Positions 1-11,160 of a DNA stretch of 64,000 nt are shown here, one piece after another. The position numbers and the translations under genes were made by a program. Location: assembly GCA_022578965.1 (NCBI GenBank), contig MU400622.1, positions 62,001 through 126,000 on the forward strand, written 5' to 3'. The notes beneath the pieces are model-generated. The model made no database searches, was not told where the DNA came from, and saw only the letters and a list, made by a program, of their open reading frames with translations. The DNA is from Xylaria sp. FL1777. Taxonomy: Eukaryota; Ascomycota; Sordariomycetes; Xylariales; Xylariaceae. The first letter of the stretch is position 1; the number at the start of each line of letters is the position of its first letter.

Positions 1-261
1 TTTTTGCTATATAATCTTTAGAAAATATTTTTTCTAAAAGCTACCTTAAAAAGCTTTAATATAAAAAAGTTTTGCTTTTTTTAATAAATTTAAGTTTAAT
101 TTTTCTTTAATTGTATTATTAATAAGCAAAAAATTAAAGCATTTTAGATTTAGCTTTTATTTAATATATATACTAGAAGCTATATTACTTAAGATTTCGA
201 TTTTTATGTTAAATATAAACTAAAGTTTTTAAGTTAATATAGTTATTTTAATATGTAAAAA

Positions 262-517
262 TAAAAGCAAAAGCAAAAGCAAAAACAAAAAGCAAAAGCA
301 AAAAGCAGAAATAAAAGCAGAACAAAAAGCAGAAATAAAACAAAAAGCAAAAGCAAAAGCAGAAATAGAAGCAGAAGCAAAAGCAAAAGTAAAAGCAAAA
401 GCAAAAGCAGAAGTAAAAGCAGAAATAGAAGTAAAAGCAGAAGCAAAAGCAAAAGCAAAAGCAAAAGCAAAAGTAAAAGCAGAAACAAAAACAGAAAACA
501 GAAAGCAAAAGTAAAAC
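262..517. repeat. AAAGC-type short tandem repeat
   Basis: A purine-rich array of AAAGC/AAAAGC units with occasional GAAATA or GTAAAA variants runs for about 255 bases. Because it is nearly pure repeat, all three minus-strand frames stay open as F/A/L-rich strings, which should not be read as proteins. The unit length drifts between 5 and 7 bases, with 6 most common. Confidence 0.85.
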
Positions 518-2683
518 AAAATACTAAAAAAACTTTTATATAATTTTAATTTACTGTAATAAGTAGTATTTTTTTAGTATATCTTTAAAAAAATCGCTAG
601 ATTTTTTTAATTTTGTTAAAAAAATAATTTTATGCTAGCTTAAAGAATTTGTTAGTTTTTTAAGGTTTTAATACAACGTTTTTTATAATTTTGTTTTTGA
701 TTTTTATAGCATAAATTTTGTTAAAAAAATGCTTAAGTATTTTAATTTTATTTTTAGCGTTGCTATTTTTGTTGCAAGCGTTATTTTTTTGATTTATTGC
801 TATAGTAATGCTTATAAAGGTAAGCATTAGGTATAATTTTTGCGCAAGCGTAAATATATTATAAATATAAAAAACTAATAGCTAAATAGTTATAAAAGAA
901 GGTTTATAAATTTAGCACTATATTAAGTACTTAAGTACTTTAGTTATTTATTATATGTTTATTATTTATTTAAACTTTAGTACTTATATACTTATTATTT
1001 AAATCTAATACTTTAGTACTTAAGTCCTTAAGTAAATATCTTATATATATAAGTAGTAAATATATTACTAAATATGCTATTGTTTTATATAATTATTATA
1101 TTTTTTTTAAAACATGCTAAACCTTGCGTTTTTTTTTGGTTATTTTGCTAGATTTTTTAATAAATATATACGTTAAGCAATATAGTAGCTAGCAATTATT
1201 TATTAGCTAAAAAGTCCGAAGTAATATAGCTATAATTGCTGTTTTTTTGCTATAGATTTTCAACGGTCTTTTTTTTTTTATTTTAACAAACTTATAACAT
1301 TTTATAATATTGCTATTAAACTAACAATATATAGCTTAAAAAAGTTAGAACTAAACTAGCTATTAGTATTAAATATTAAACAAGCTATTTTAAACTAAAA
1401 ATATAACATTTATACTACTTATGTAATAAAGTAACTTAAAACGGGCACTTTTTTATAAGTAAGCAAAAAAAAGCACTTATTTGTATATGTGTATTATATG
1501 CTAAATAAGTGCTTACTACAATTTTTACTTTTATAAAACTTATTAATATATTTTACATAGTTTTTTTAACTTTTTTTTTTATAGCTTTTTTTTTTTTACT
1601 TACTTTTAATATTTATATAAGTTTTACTTTATAAGATTTTTATAAGTATTAATATATACTATTTTTTTATTATTTATTACTAGATTATAAATTTTATAAC
1701 GCTTTTATTTTTTTTAACAAGCTTTTTTATGCATTTTTTATATTAATTATAAAGCAAAGCTATTAAGCTTTATATAAAAAAGTCTAGTAGCTTATGCATA
1801 AACGTACTATTTAGTTAGCTAAAAATATACTTTTGCTTTACTTTAAAATGCTTATTTTGCACCTAAAAAGTTTTATAAACAGTATTATATTTTTATGTTT
1901 AGCAAGCAGCAAATTAAGCAGCATGTAGCTTTAAAAGCTTTTTAGGATTAATAATAGTAGCAAAAAAGCTAATAAAATTAAAGTTTTTTTGCTTAGTTTT
2001 TTTTTTTTTAACTTAAAAAATCTGCAACTTTAGCTAAATATTAGCTTGCATAAACTAGAATTTTTTTATATGTAGTTTATAGATAGTAATGCATATTAAG
2101 CCCAATAAATGCTTTTTGCTTTTGTTAACATAATAATTAAGTATAAAACTTGCAAAGCGCTTAATGCTTGCAAAATTACTAAGCTTGTTTAATATGTTTT
2201 AAGGCTTATTAATACTATAATGTTTAAGCTATGTTTTAGCGCTTTTTTTAATAGTATAAAACTTAGTACGTTTTTTTTTAACTATATAATAAACAATATT
2301 TAGCATTAAAATCTATGTTATGTTGTTTTAAGCATACGTAAAATCGTTTAAAAACAAACGTTTTAAAAATTAGTTATTTTAAACATTATTACTGCTTAAA
2401 TGCTTTTATTTAGCTTATTTTCTTATAAATAAAACTTAAATTTTAAAGCTATTATTGCTTTTTATTTTAAATTTGTTTAAGGGCTATAATTTATAAACTA
2501 CTATTAATTATTTAAATGTAACTATATAAGTTATTTAATTTTCTAAAGTAATTAAAGCTTTAGCTTTATTGCTGCTTGCGCGCTAGCAGCTATTTTTTAT
2601 ATTTTTGCTACGCATATAAAGGGTTTTTTATTATTAGAATTTTTTAATAACTTTATAATTAAAGTTTCCTAGTTTATATAATA
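518..2683. other. Degenerate AT-rich sequence without recognisable genes
   Basis: I see no coding frame, RNA gene or clear tandem repeat here apart from the small inverted repeat at 1472-1513 and a short cluster of AGTACTTAAGTACTTTAG-like motifs around 926-1030. The same statement holds for bases 1-261. Confidence 0.5.
1472..1513. repeat. 11-bp perfect inverted repeat
   Basis: AGCACTTATTT at 1472-1482 is the exact reverse complement of AAATAAGTGCT at 1503-1513, with a 20-base loop. A run of A (upstream) and a T-rich stretch (downstream) flank it, but with no gene nearby I do not call it a terminator. It may be the relic of a small foldback element or chance. Confidence 0.45.
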
Positions 2684-2833
2684 TTAACTTAGCAAAATCT
2701 CTAGTAAAACTTAATTTAGCAACATTTTTAATAAAACTTAATTTAGCTAAATCTTTAGTAAGATTTAACCTAGCTATATTTTTAATAAGACTTAATTTAG
2801 TAAAACTTAACCTAGCAACATTTCTAATAAAAC
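2684..2833. repeat. 27-bp tandem repeat
   Basis: Five full 27-base units start at 2684, 2711, 2738, 2765 and 2807, with a 15-base partial unit at 2792. Each begins TTAA(T/C)(T/C)TAGC and ends near TAATAAAAC. Substitutions between units are mostly C/T and G/A transitions. Confidence 0.75.
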
Positions 2834-4540
2834 TTTGCTTTTAGCTTTTTTAAGTCTTGTAATAAACCTTTTAAGTTTTACTATTTTATAGAATATATAT
2901 TTATAACAATTTTCCTTTTTTAACTTTATTTTTTAGCTTACTATAATTAAATAGGATTTAGCAAAGAAAGTAATTTTAAACTATACAAAATATATTTATA
3001 TAAAAAACCTTAACTATATATTTAAACCTTAAAAATGAAGAGTTTTTATAAGATATAAGCTTATTAATACTTTTTATTATATATATTGCTGCATATTGCT
3101 AAAAAATATTTATTTAAACATAGCTATTAATGTTTTGCTTTATTTATAAATTGCTAAACATATTTTAGTTATAAACCTAAGCTTTAGCAACTTTATTATG
3201 TTTAACTTAAACAGCAATTTTATAAAAGATAATTTTAAATCTAAAAAAACAGTTAATAGTGCTATTTTATTTCCTAATTAAATTAAGCAAGCTAAAATGT
3301 TAAAAAACAACTATTAGCTTTTGCTTAAGCATATTAAGAACTTTAATTACTAAACTGCTATTTTTGTTAATTTATTTTATAATAGATTTTATTATATTAA
3401 TTTTTTATATTTTTTTGTTTGTTGCAATATTTGCAACAAAGCATTTACTGCAGTTTAGCATAAATAGCTGCTTAACTTATTGCTGCTCTACTTTTTAGTT
3501 TATATTTTTATTTTTTAATAGCAGAATAGTTATAGTTGCAGCTATATTTTTTTTTATACTTTATATTTTATATTTTGTAACCTAGCGCATATAAAAACGC
3601 TGCTTAAGTTATTAAAAACGCTTGTTTATTAACATATAAATTTTAACTAAATGTTTAAAGCACTTAGTAATTATATAAAGGTTTGCTTTTTAGATATTTT
3701 GCTAGCACTTAGTAATTAAACAAAAGTTTATCTTTTAAATGTTATTTTAAAGGTTTACTTTTTAGATGTTAGTAATTAAGTAGGGTTTTGCTTTTTAAAT
3801 GTTATTTTAAAGCTTTGCTTTTTAAATGTTAATAATTAAAAATAAAACTGCTTTTTAAATATGTTTTTTTTTTTTTATAGTATACCTTTAATTTTAACAG
3901 ATCAGTTCTTAATTCTTAAGCAGGTTTTTAACAAAGCTTTAACTGCATAGCAAGCTACATTTTTTAAAACATTATATACTAAACTAAGCTATATTAAACT
4001 AGCTTAAGCTACTAAAAGCAAAAATAAATTTTGTTAAAATGCTTTTTATAAGATTTTTAAAATTAAGCTTACTACTATTTTACTTTTAAACTTTTTGCAA
4101 GCTTTTTTACTACTTAATTACGTAAAGCAATTTTATTAAAAGCAAATTAAAGTTCTTTATGCATAAAAAGATAATTTTTAGTATAAAGCAGCACGTTGCT
4201 TATTATTTTAATACTTAGATACGTAGCAAGGTTAAAAATAGTTTAATGCTTAAGTTCATAAATCTTCGTTTAAACCTAAAAAATTTTAGACTTAAAATAA
4301 AAAAAAAAAGAAAAACAAGTAATCTTTAAGCATTCTTTTAAATAAGTTTTTTTTGCAAAAAGTCTATATATAAAATAAGGTTAAAAAAGTGCACTAAAAA
4401 TCTTTTAAGCACTTTAGTACATATATAAAATAAAACATTAGCTTATGCTTTATTAAATAAAAAAGCAAAATATTTTACTATTTAATGTTTTAATATAATG
4501 CTTATTATTATATATAATTAATTTAAGCTTTATAACCTTT
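2834..4540. other. Degenerate sequence with a weak repeat at 3655-3860
   Basis: Between about 3655 and 3860 the phrases CTTTTTAAATGTTA and CTTAGTAATTA recur several times with changing spacing, so this is a decayed tandem repeat. The remainder shows no gene or structure that I can support. Confidence 0.45.
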
Positions 4541-4549
4541 AATACTAAT

Positions 4550-5290
4550 ATATATTAAATTAGCAAAAGTTAAATAGCTTTACTTAAGTGCGTAAAAGTG
4601 CAAAATGCTTTATTTAAGTTTTTAATATAAAAGTATAAAATACGTTATTATATGTTTTTTTAAACGCTTTTTTTGTTTTATGCATTAAGTATACTACAGT
4701 AATTAAAAGTAAGATAAAAGCTAATATTAAGCTTAGAACTAACTTTATTTTGCATATAATAATTTGTTATAGCTGCAAAAGTATTGCTAATAATTGTTAT
4801 GTTAAAATACTAGCTAAACTATAAGCTTTTTTAAAAAGGCAAATTATGCATATAGCTTAAAAGTAGCTAATAGTAGCTACTTATTGCTTACTTTTAAAAA
4901 AGCAAATTATGCTTATAGCTTAAAAGTAGCTAATAGTAGCTATTTATTACTTGCTTTTAGCTGTTTATATATAGTTAATTTATTATTTATAATTATTATT
5001 ACATTAAGCTAAAACAGCATATATTTACTGCTTTTATATTAGTTAACTTTTATATAATAAGCATTTATATACTTAAACGTAACAACAATTAATTTAAAGC
5101 TTTTTAACTTTTTGTTTGCTTATATGTTTTAAATTAGCAAAAGCTAAATAGCTTTATTTCTGGTTTTAATTTAGTATAGTACAATATACGTTTAAAACTT
5201 ATGCTTTCTTAAGCTAAGTAAATTCTGCTTTTTTGTACTACACATAAAACAAGCATACTTAATATTTGTACACTTATTTTTAGCTTATTA
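4550..5290 (+). repeat. R1 dispersed repeat, rearranged copies
   Basis: A 3' fragment of the R1 family lies near 4553-4600 (GCAAAAGTTAAATAGC). A fuller copy begins near 4693 (AAAAGCTAATATTAAG) and resumes near 5090 with AAGCTTTTTAACTTTTTG and GCAAAAGCTAAATAGC. Its middle is expanded by a locally duplicated segment: the phrase GCTTAAAAGTAGCTAATAGT occurs near 4855 and again near 4917. Homology to the cleaner copies at 6.84, 30.85 and 49.84 kb is the basis of the call. Confidence 0.6.
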
Positions 5291-5359
5291 ACTTAGTACT
5301 TTAGCTTTTGTTATTTTGTTGTTTTAATTAGATTTAGCTTTATGTTTGTGCTTAGCTTT

Positions 5360-5885
5360 GCTTACGCAAGCTTACAGGTTTAAAGTTGTAAAATATAGTA
5401 ATACAAAATAATAATGTTTTTAGTAATAGCGCAATGCGTTGCAGTATTACGTTTAAAAAACGCAATAGGAATACTTATGCGGGCTTACAGGTTTAAAGTT
5501 ATAAAATATAAATATAATAATATTTTTAGCAATAATATAATGCGTTGTAGTATTATGTTTAAAGAACGCAACAGAAGTAAGCTTACTTTTATTTTTTTAT
5601 TTTATGCGCAACTTAACTTTAATAGCCTAATAAAGTAAACATTAACCTTTAGCTATAAATATAAAACAGGATAATATTTTTAGCAATAGCGTAATACATT
5701 GCAGTATTACGTTTAAAAAACGTAACAAAAGTAAGCTTATTTTTATTTTTTTGTTTTATACGCAACCTAACTTTAATAGCTTAATAAAGTAAACATTAAC
5801 CTTTAGCTATAAATATAAAACAAAATAATAATGTTTTTAGCAATAGTGCAATATATTGCAGTATTACGTTTAAAAAGGGATTTTC
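5360..5885. repeat. ~156-bp tandem repeat
   Basis: The phrase TAAT(A/G)TTTTTAGCAATA recurs at about 5412, 5516, 5672 and 5829, giving one shortened unit of ~107 and two of ~156 bases. Each unit carries a G/C-containing core with GCGTTGCAGTATTACG and ends in AACATTAACCTTTAGC. A 74-codon open frame at 5414-5638 covers two units and is a by-product of the repeat. Confidence 0.75.
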
Positions 5886-6129
5886 TAGTTTTAACTTAAC
5901 TTGGATAGCCTAATAAAATAAACAGTAACTTTTAGCTAATAATTTATTAGTTGCTTAAAAAACTTAGTTAGCAGCAAGTCTTTTTTTATATAATTGTGGA
6001 TTATTAAAATAGCGTATATAATTATAAACTAAATATAAAAGAAAAGGTTTATATATATAGTTTGCTTATTATGCTTTTTAATTATTTAAAAATGCAAAAA
6101 GTTAAAGTTTAATAGTTATAATGTTTTAA

Positions 6130-6425
6130 TGCTAGTGTTTGTAATTTTGTAAGCTTTAATACGTATGCTTATATGTTTAAGCTTTTATAAGCTTTAATGT
6201 ACGTACTACAAACGTTTAAACTTTTGTAAGCTTTTTGTAAGCTTTTAATATAAAATACTATATATGTATAAACTTTTGTAAGCTTTAAATGCTATACGTA
6301 CGTTTATACGCTTAAGCTTTTGTAAGCTTTTTGTAAGCTTTAATATATATATTATATACGCTTAAGCTTTTATAAGCTTTTTGTAAGCTTTTAATATAAA
6401 GTATTACGTATATACATACGCTATA
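6130..6425. repeat. AAGCTT-rich tandem repeat
   Basis: TTTTGTAAGCTTT, often doubled as GTAAGCTTTTTGTAAGC, recurs at least six times between 6170 and 6400. The copies are separated by TA-rich spacers that contain TACGTA-like motifs. Units are roughly 80-90 bases and heavily diverged. Confidence 0.6.
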
Positions 6426-6837
6426 AAGTATTTATTAAAATAAAATAAAGCTATTAAGTAAGCTAAAAATAAGTAAGCTTAAGCTTAATTATATAGTAAA
6501 AATAAGTTGTTTTAAATTATAAAACGCTTGTTTTGCAAAAAAAAAACACTAATATAGAAAATAGCTACGTTATATTTAACTTTTAAAACTTTATACCTTT
6601 TATAACTGCTAATTAATTAGAATTAAGCTTTATAAGTTAAAAAAAGTTGCAAAAAAGCTTTTAAAAAGTAGTACTATATAACTACAAAAGTAATATAATA
6701 GTTTAAACTTTCTTAAATAATAGCCTGATTTTTGTTTAAAACAACTTTTTTATTTTTATTTTTTTAAAAATCAAATAAATAAACAAACTAATTTAACAAC
6801 TTATAAACATATATAACGTTAAAGTATAGCATAGCAA

Positions 6838-7192
6838 ATATAACAAAAGCTATATATTAAAGCTTAAAACTAAATAGTTGACTTTTTATTTTGCATACAA
6901 TAATTTATTATAGCTACAAAAGTTTATGCCTTTTATTTGGGCTATTGCTAAGCATAGTAGCTATTTTTAAGTTTATATATAATTAGTTTAAGGTTTTTTA
7001 ACTTCTGTAGTCCGTTTATATGTTTTAAATTAACAAAAGCTAAATAGCTTTACTTTTAGTACGTAAAACAGTTTTAATAAGTCTTAATTTATTGCAGTAT
7101 AGTTTTAGTGTTTTACTAAACTATGCATTTAAAAATAACACAAGATATTTAGCTAGTTTAATACATATAATAGCAAGCAACTAACTTATTAG
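6838..7192 (+). repeat. R1 dispersed repeat, near full-length copy
   Basis: This is one of the best copies of the R1 family. It starts AACAAAAGCTATATATTAAAG, contains ATAATTTATTATAGCT, then GCTAAATAGCTTTAC, and ends TTTAGCTAGTTTAATAC. Near its 3' end it holds a small hairpin, ATAGTTTTAGT...ACTAAACTAT, with a 5-base loop. I see no terminal inverted repeats and no A-tail, so the element class is unknown. Confidence 0.8.
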
Positions 7193-7362
7193 TAAAACTA
7201 ATCTAAAATATATAAATACGAATTAATTTATAAGCTTATATAAAGTATAGCTGTTAATATAGCATTAATACGGAAAATAGCTACGGTTATTTTATAAAAT
7301 TAAAATTAAAAGCAACTAAATGTTTTTAAATAATTTATTAAGTTTAATCGTTTAAAATTTTC

Positions 7363-7490
7363 AACGTTTAATAGTTTTTTAACGTTTAATTATTTTTTAA
7401 CGTTTAATATTTTTAACGTTTAATATTTTTTAACGTTTAATATTTTTTAACGTTTGATATTTTTTAACGTTTAATAAACGCTTAATAAAT
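7363..7490. repeat. 17-18 bp AACGTTTAAT tandem repeat
   Basis: AACGTTTA starts at 7363, 7381, 7399, 7415, 7432, 7449 (with AACGTTTG) and 7466, so the spacing is 16-18 bases. T-runs of four to six separate the cores. Similar AACGTTTAA or AGCGTTAAA motifs recur at 47.16-47.26 and 59.65-59.76 kb. Confidence 0.8.
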
Positions 7491-10255
7491 ATAACGCTAA
7501 AAAGTTATAATATAAAATCTATTGTATATTAGGTTCTATTTAGCTAAAACTGCTATAATATTACTTAGCTTTTATTTATTTAGCTACTAATATTTAGCAG
7601 CTAATTTTTGCGTAAAATAACCTTATTTTTCTTTATATTAAAGTTAGTTAAAAAAAAGTCAGCTTTTAACTGCTTAGTTATTTAGTTTTATAAAGCAATT
7701 TAAACTATTATAAGTTAAAAAGTTTTAGTTTAGCATGCATTTTTTTAACTTATATTACTTGCTAATATAAGTAATATTATAAGTACAAAATATAACCAAA
7801 CTTTTAAAACTTTAACACTTTTTTATTAATTAGTTAATAACTTTAATTAAAGCAAATATATTAATAAAAAGCGCATATTAAGTTATAAATGCAGGTTATT
7901 TTCTTTTTTTAAATTTTGTTAAATAATAAGGTTTAAACAAAATATAACTGCTAAAAGTATATTATAGCACTTTATAACAATAATTATTACAGGCCTTTTG
8001 CTTTTATTAATACTACTTAATTTTGCAACTAAACTTTGCAAACGAACTATATTTTGCTGCTTAATTACTTATAAGCAAGCTACATTTTGTAAACATAATT
8101 TGCAAAGTAAAATATTAAGTCTAAATAAAATTATAATAAAGGTTTTACTAAAAAATACGCGCCTTTTTGCTAAAAACAAAATACGCTTATTAAACATAAA
8201 AGCTAAGTTAGACTTTTTACTTACTTTGCTATAGCTAAACTATATTTATATTAATAAAAAAAAACGTTTAATATTTATTAACTTGTGTTTTACTATATAT
8301 AAAAAAAAAACAAATAATATATTTTATTTTATTATTGCGCAAAATTAATTATAATAATAATTATTGCAGTAATAGCTAATACGTATAAAATTAAATAAAA
8401 CTAAAAGTACTTTTGATTTTAATAGTTTTTATTAGCTAAAATATGCTTGTTTAATAAGTTTGCTTAGCTTAGCATATATTATAGTTAAAATAGCCTTTAA
8501 AAATATAAAACCTTGCATAAGGCTTGCTATTTTATTACTTTTTTAACTTGCATAACATGCTTTTTTACTTAATACCTTTATTATAATGCTATTGCTATGC
8601 TAAACATTTTTATAATTTATAGTTAAATTAAGTTTTTTAAGCTTATTAATAATGCATTAGCACTTAACTTTTTAAGCTTTTTACGTGCTTAACTTATTAA
8701 ATGCGCTTATTATAATTATAATTATTTTACTTTTAATACGCTTAAGCACTGCTTTAACCTTATTTATGATTTTTTTTTTTTAAAGGTTATACTATAAACA
8801 TTTCCAGAAACCGTTAGCATGCAAATTTCCAGGGTTAAAAAACATAAAAATACTACTAATAAAAGTAGTAAGTTTAAAAGTATTATTATTTCTAAGTTTT
8901 GTTTTTTTTTGCTTGCTTTAAAATTAACTTTAAGGCTACTAAGCTTTATAAAACTGCTTTTTAAAACTTTAGCTAACTTAGAATAGCTTAATAAGCTAGT
9001 TTTTAAACATAAAATTACTATAAAAAAAATGCAAAAGTAATTTTTCTAAATAATATTTAACCTTTTTACGTTATAATTAAAAACGCTATAATATACCAAA
9101 AAGAAATTATCCTAAAAAAAGTATAAAGCTAGGTTTTATGCTTAATAAAAAAAAACATAATACATTTAAAATTTTTTTAATTAGCTAAATTAGTTAAAAG
9201 TACTTTAACTACTAAAGTAACATTATTAAAACTACAATACATTGTTAAACAAGCTAAATTATTAGTAAAACAAAAGTACTATAAAGCAGCATAAAACTAC
9301 TTTGTTTATATATTAATATTAAACTTAGCATTTAGCAAAAATAGCTAAGTTAATATTAAGCTAGCTATAACTGCTACTATTGCAAAAAATTCAGTTTTAA
9401 AACTATAATATAGCGTTAAAAAAAGATATAACATAGCACTTTAGCTAGCTTAGTTTACTTATAATAATAATAGTATAACATAATTTAAAACCTTAAATAA
9501 ATAACATTTTAACTAATAGCATTAAAGCAATAATAACCGTAAAAAAGTAAACTATGTTTTAGTTATTAATGTTATAAACTTAAAATTAAAAGCTAGAATT
9601 TATAATATAATTTTAAATATAAGTATTTTAAGCTATAATACTTATTTTAATTAAACAAAATATTTACTTTTTTAATATAAGCTAATTATTATTACTATTA
9701 AAACAAAAGTAAAATTATTAATATATAATTTTTTGTTATAGCTTAGTATTTAAATAGCTACGTAGCATAAATATATATTGCAAGTTTAAACCTTTAGGTT
9801 TTAAGCTATTAAGCTTACAGCTAAAAAGCAAAAAAAGCTATTTAGCATAAAACTTGTTTTTATTTCTTTAATTATAGTTATGTTATACAAATAAAAGCTT
9901 TATTTTACGTATAACTATTAATTTTTTATTAAAATATATAGCTTTATTAGCTTAAAATCTATAAAAAGCTTTTTAACTATGTATATATTACTAGTATTAC
10001 TTAAAACTATTAGTACGTAAATTAGTACAAAATATTTTGCTAATATTAAAAAATAAATCTTATTTAACAAAAGCTAAAAAAAAATATAACTTATTATTTA
10101 ATTTAACGTACTTATTAAAAAACTTAATTAATAGGTTTTTTGCTAACTTAATTTTACTAAGATTTTATTTTGCTGTTAAACTATTTTAATACTATTACTT
10201 GCAAATATATATTACGTTTGCTTTAAACAAAAGCTTTAGTTACTATTTTAATACT
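7491..10255. other. Degenerate sequence, no supported gene
   Basis: I found no repeat array or RNA gene here. An open frame of 78 codons at 7998-8234 is cysteine- and lysine-rich, but a run of that length is expected several times by chance in six frames of 64 kb at this composition. I therefore leave it out. Confidence 0.45.
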
Positions 10256-10980
10256 ATGCACTAATTTAGCATAACTTTGCAAACACATTTTATTATTAAA
10301 TTTTTAGACCGAGCACTTAAGCTTATTAATTGCTGCCACTTTAAAGAAATAGCAGTCCTAAAGCGTTATACTGCAACTTTTAGTGTTAAACAAGCATAGC
10401 ATAGCTATGCTTAGTTCAAGTTATCTATAAGTAAATCTAATGCTTTGCTAATATTTTTTAAAGCTATTTTTTCTTTTATACTTAAACTAATTATATTAGC
10501 ATTTTTATTAATTTGTTTGTTTGTTTAAAGTTTTTTAACTTAAGAAAAAAGCTTGTTTTTAATTTATTACTTTAAACGGGCTTTTTAATCTTATAATACG
10601 TAATATTAGCGTTAATTGCTTAAGCTTTTTATTAAAAAAAAGCATTAAAAAATAAAATTAAAAGCATAGCTATTATTAATAAAGCTTAAAAACACTATAA
10701 AAAGCTATGTTTTATAAAGCTACTTTTAACTATTTGCTTATTAATGTTTTTAATAACTTGTTGTTTTGTTTATTCTATTGAATTTTCTGCAATTTAATAA
10801 ACCGGTATTTTTTCTTTGTTGCTTTTTTTAAATATAAGGCTTAACTTTTTAGTATTTATGTTAAAAGTGCTAATCGGGCTTTTATTTGCATTTAAGGTTT
10901 AATTTATGCTTAAGCCGCTAGTTGCTTACCTAATATTTATAGCTTGTAACTTTTGTTGTTTTTAGTGTAACCGTAATCAT
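10256..10980 (+). pseudogene. Decayed pogo/Fot1-like DDE transposase (N-terminal part)
   Basis: From 10298 to 10525 one frame reads with only two stops in about 76 codons. It contains KEIAVLKRYTATFSVKQA, spaced like the psq-type helix-turn-helix of fungal pogo transposases. NALLIFFKAIFSFILKL then FLLICLFV follows, matching the pattern of the CENP-B-type HTH (LL...EE..L...I..L...G.PP). About 90 codons further on, at 10776-10797, the bases read as N-F-D-E-T-G-I if two single-base deletions and GA-to-AA changes are allowed. That is the first catalytic Asp motif of the family. The frame continues to 10980, where the GC-rich repeat begins. The catalytic C-terminal half was not found. Family knowledge supports the spacing; the assignment itself is inference. 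Confidence 0.45.
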
Positions 10981-10981
10981 A

Positions 10982-11160
10982 AGGGGCCCCCCTGGAGGAA
11001 AAGAGGTTAGTATTAAAAGGCCTCCCCGGAGAAAAAAAGGTTAGTATTAAAAGGCCCCCTTAAAGAAAAGGGATTAAGGTTTAAGTTAAAGTTAAAATTA
11101 AGGTTAATTTTTAATTGTAATAAAATAGTTAATATATATATTATTATTTTTATATAAAGC
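10982..11160 (+). repeat. GC-rich 34-bp repeat, short copy with telomere-like tail
   Basis: Two TTAGTATTA cores lie exactly 34 bases apart (11007 and 11041), each preceded by a GC-rich GGGGCCCCCC...GGAGGAAAAG-like block. The array passes into six phased hexamers from 11074 (TTAAGG, TTTAAG, TTAAAG and so on). About 50 bases of flank (TAATAAAATAGTTAA) follow, and they match the large array at 51.3 kb. This locus is a shorter and more decayed relative of that array. Confidence 0.85.

Noticed and set aside
229..519. Three overlapping minus-strand open frames rich in F, A, C or L
   Set aside because: They are translations of the AAAGC-type repeat in all three phases; repeats without stop triplets stay open by necessity.
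6838..7192. R1 as a MITE or SINE
   Set aside because: No terminal inverted repeats, target-site duplications, A-tail or A/B-box promoter could be seen, so the class was left open.
7998..8234. 78-codon open frame
   Set aside because: No recognisable domain. Runs of 70-90 codons are expected by chance in six frames of 64 kb when stops occur at about one codon in ten.
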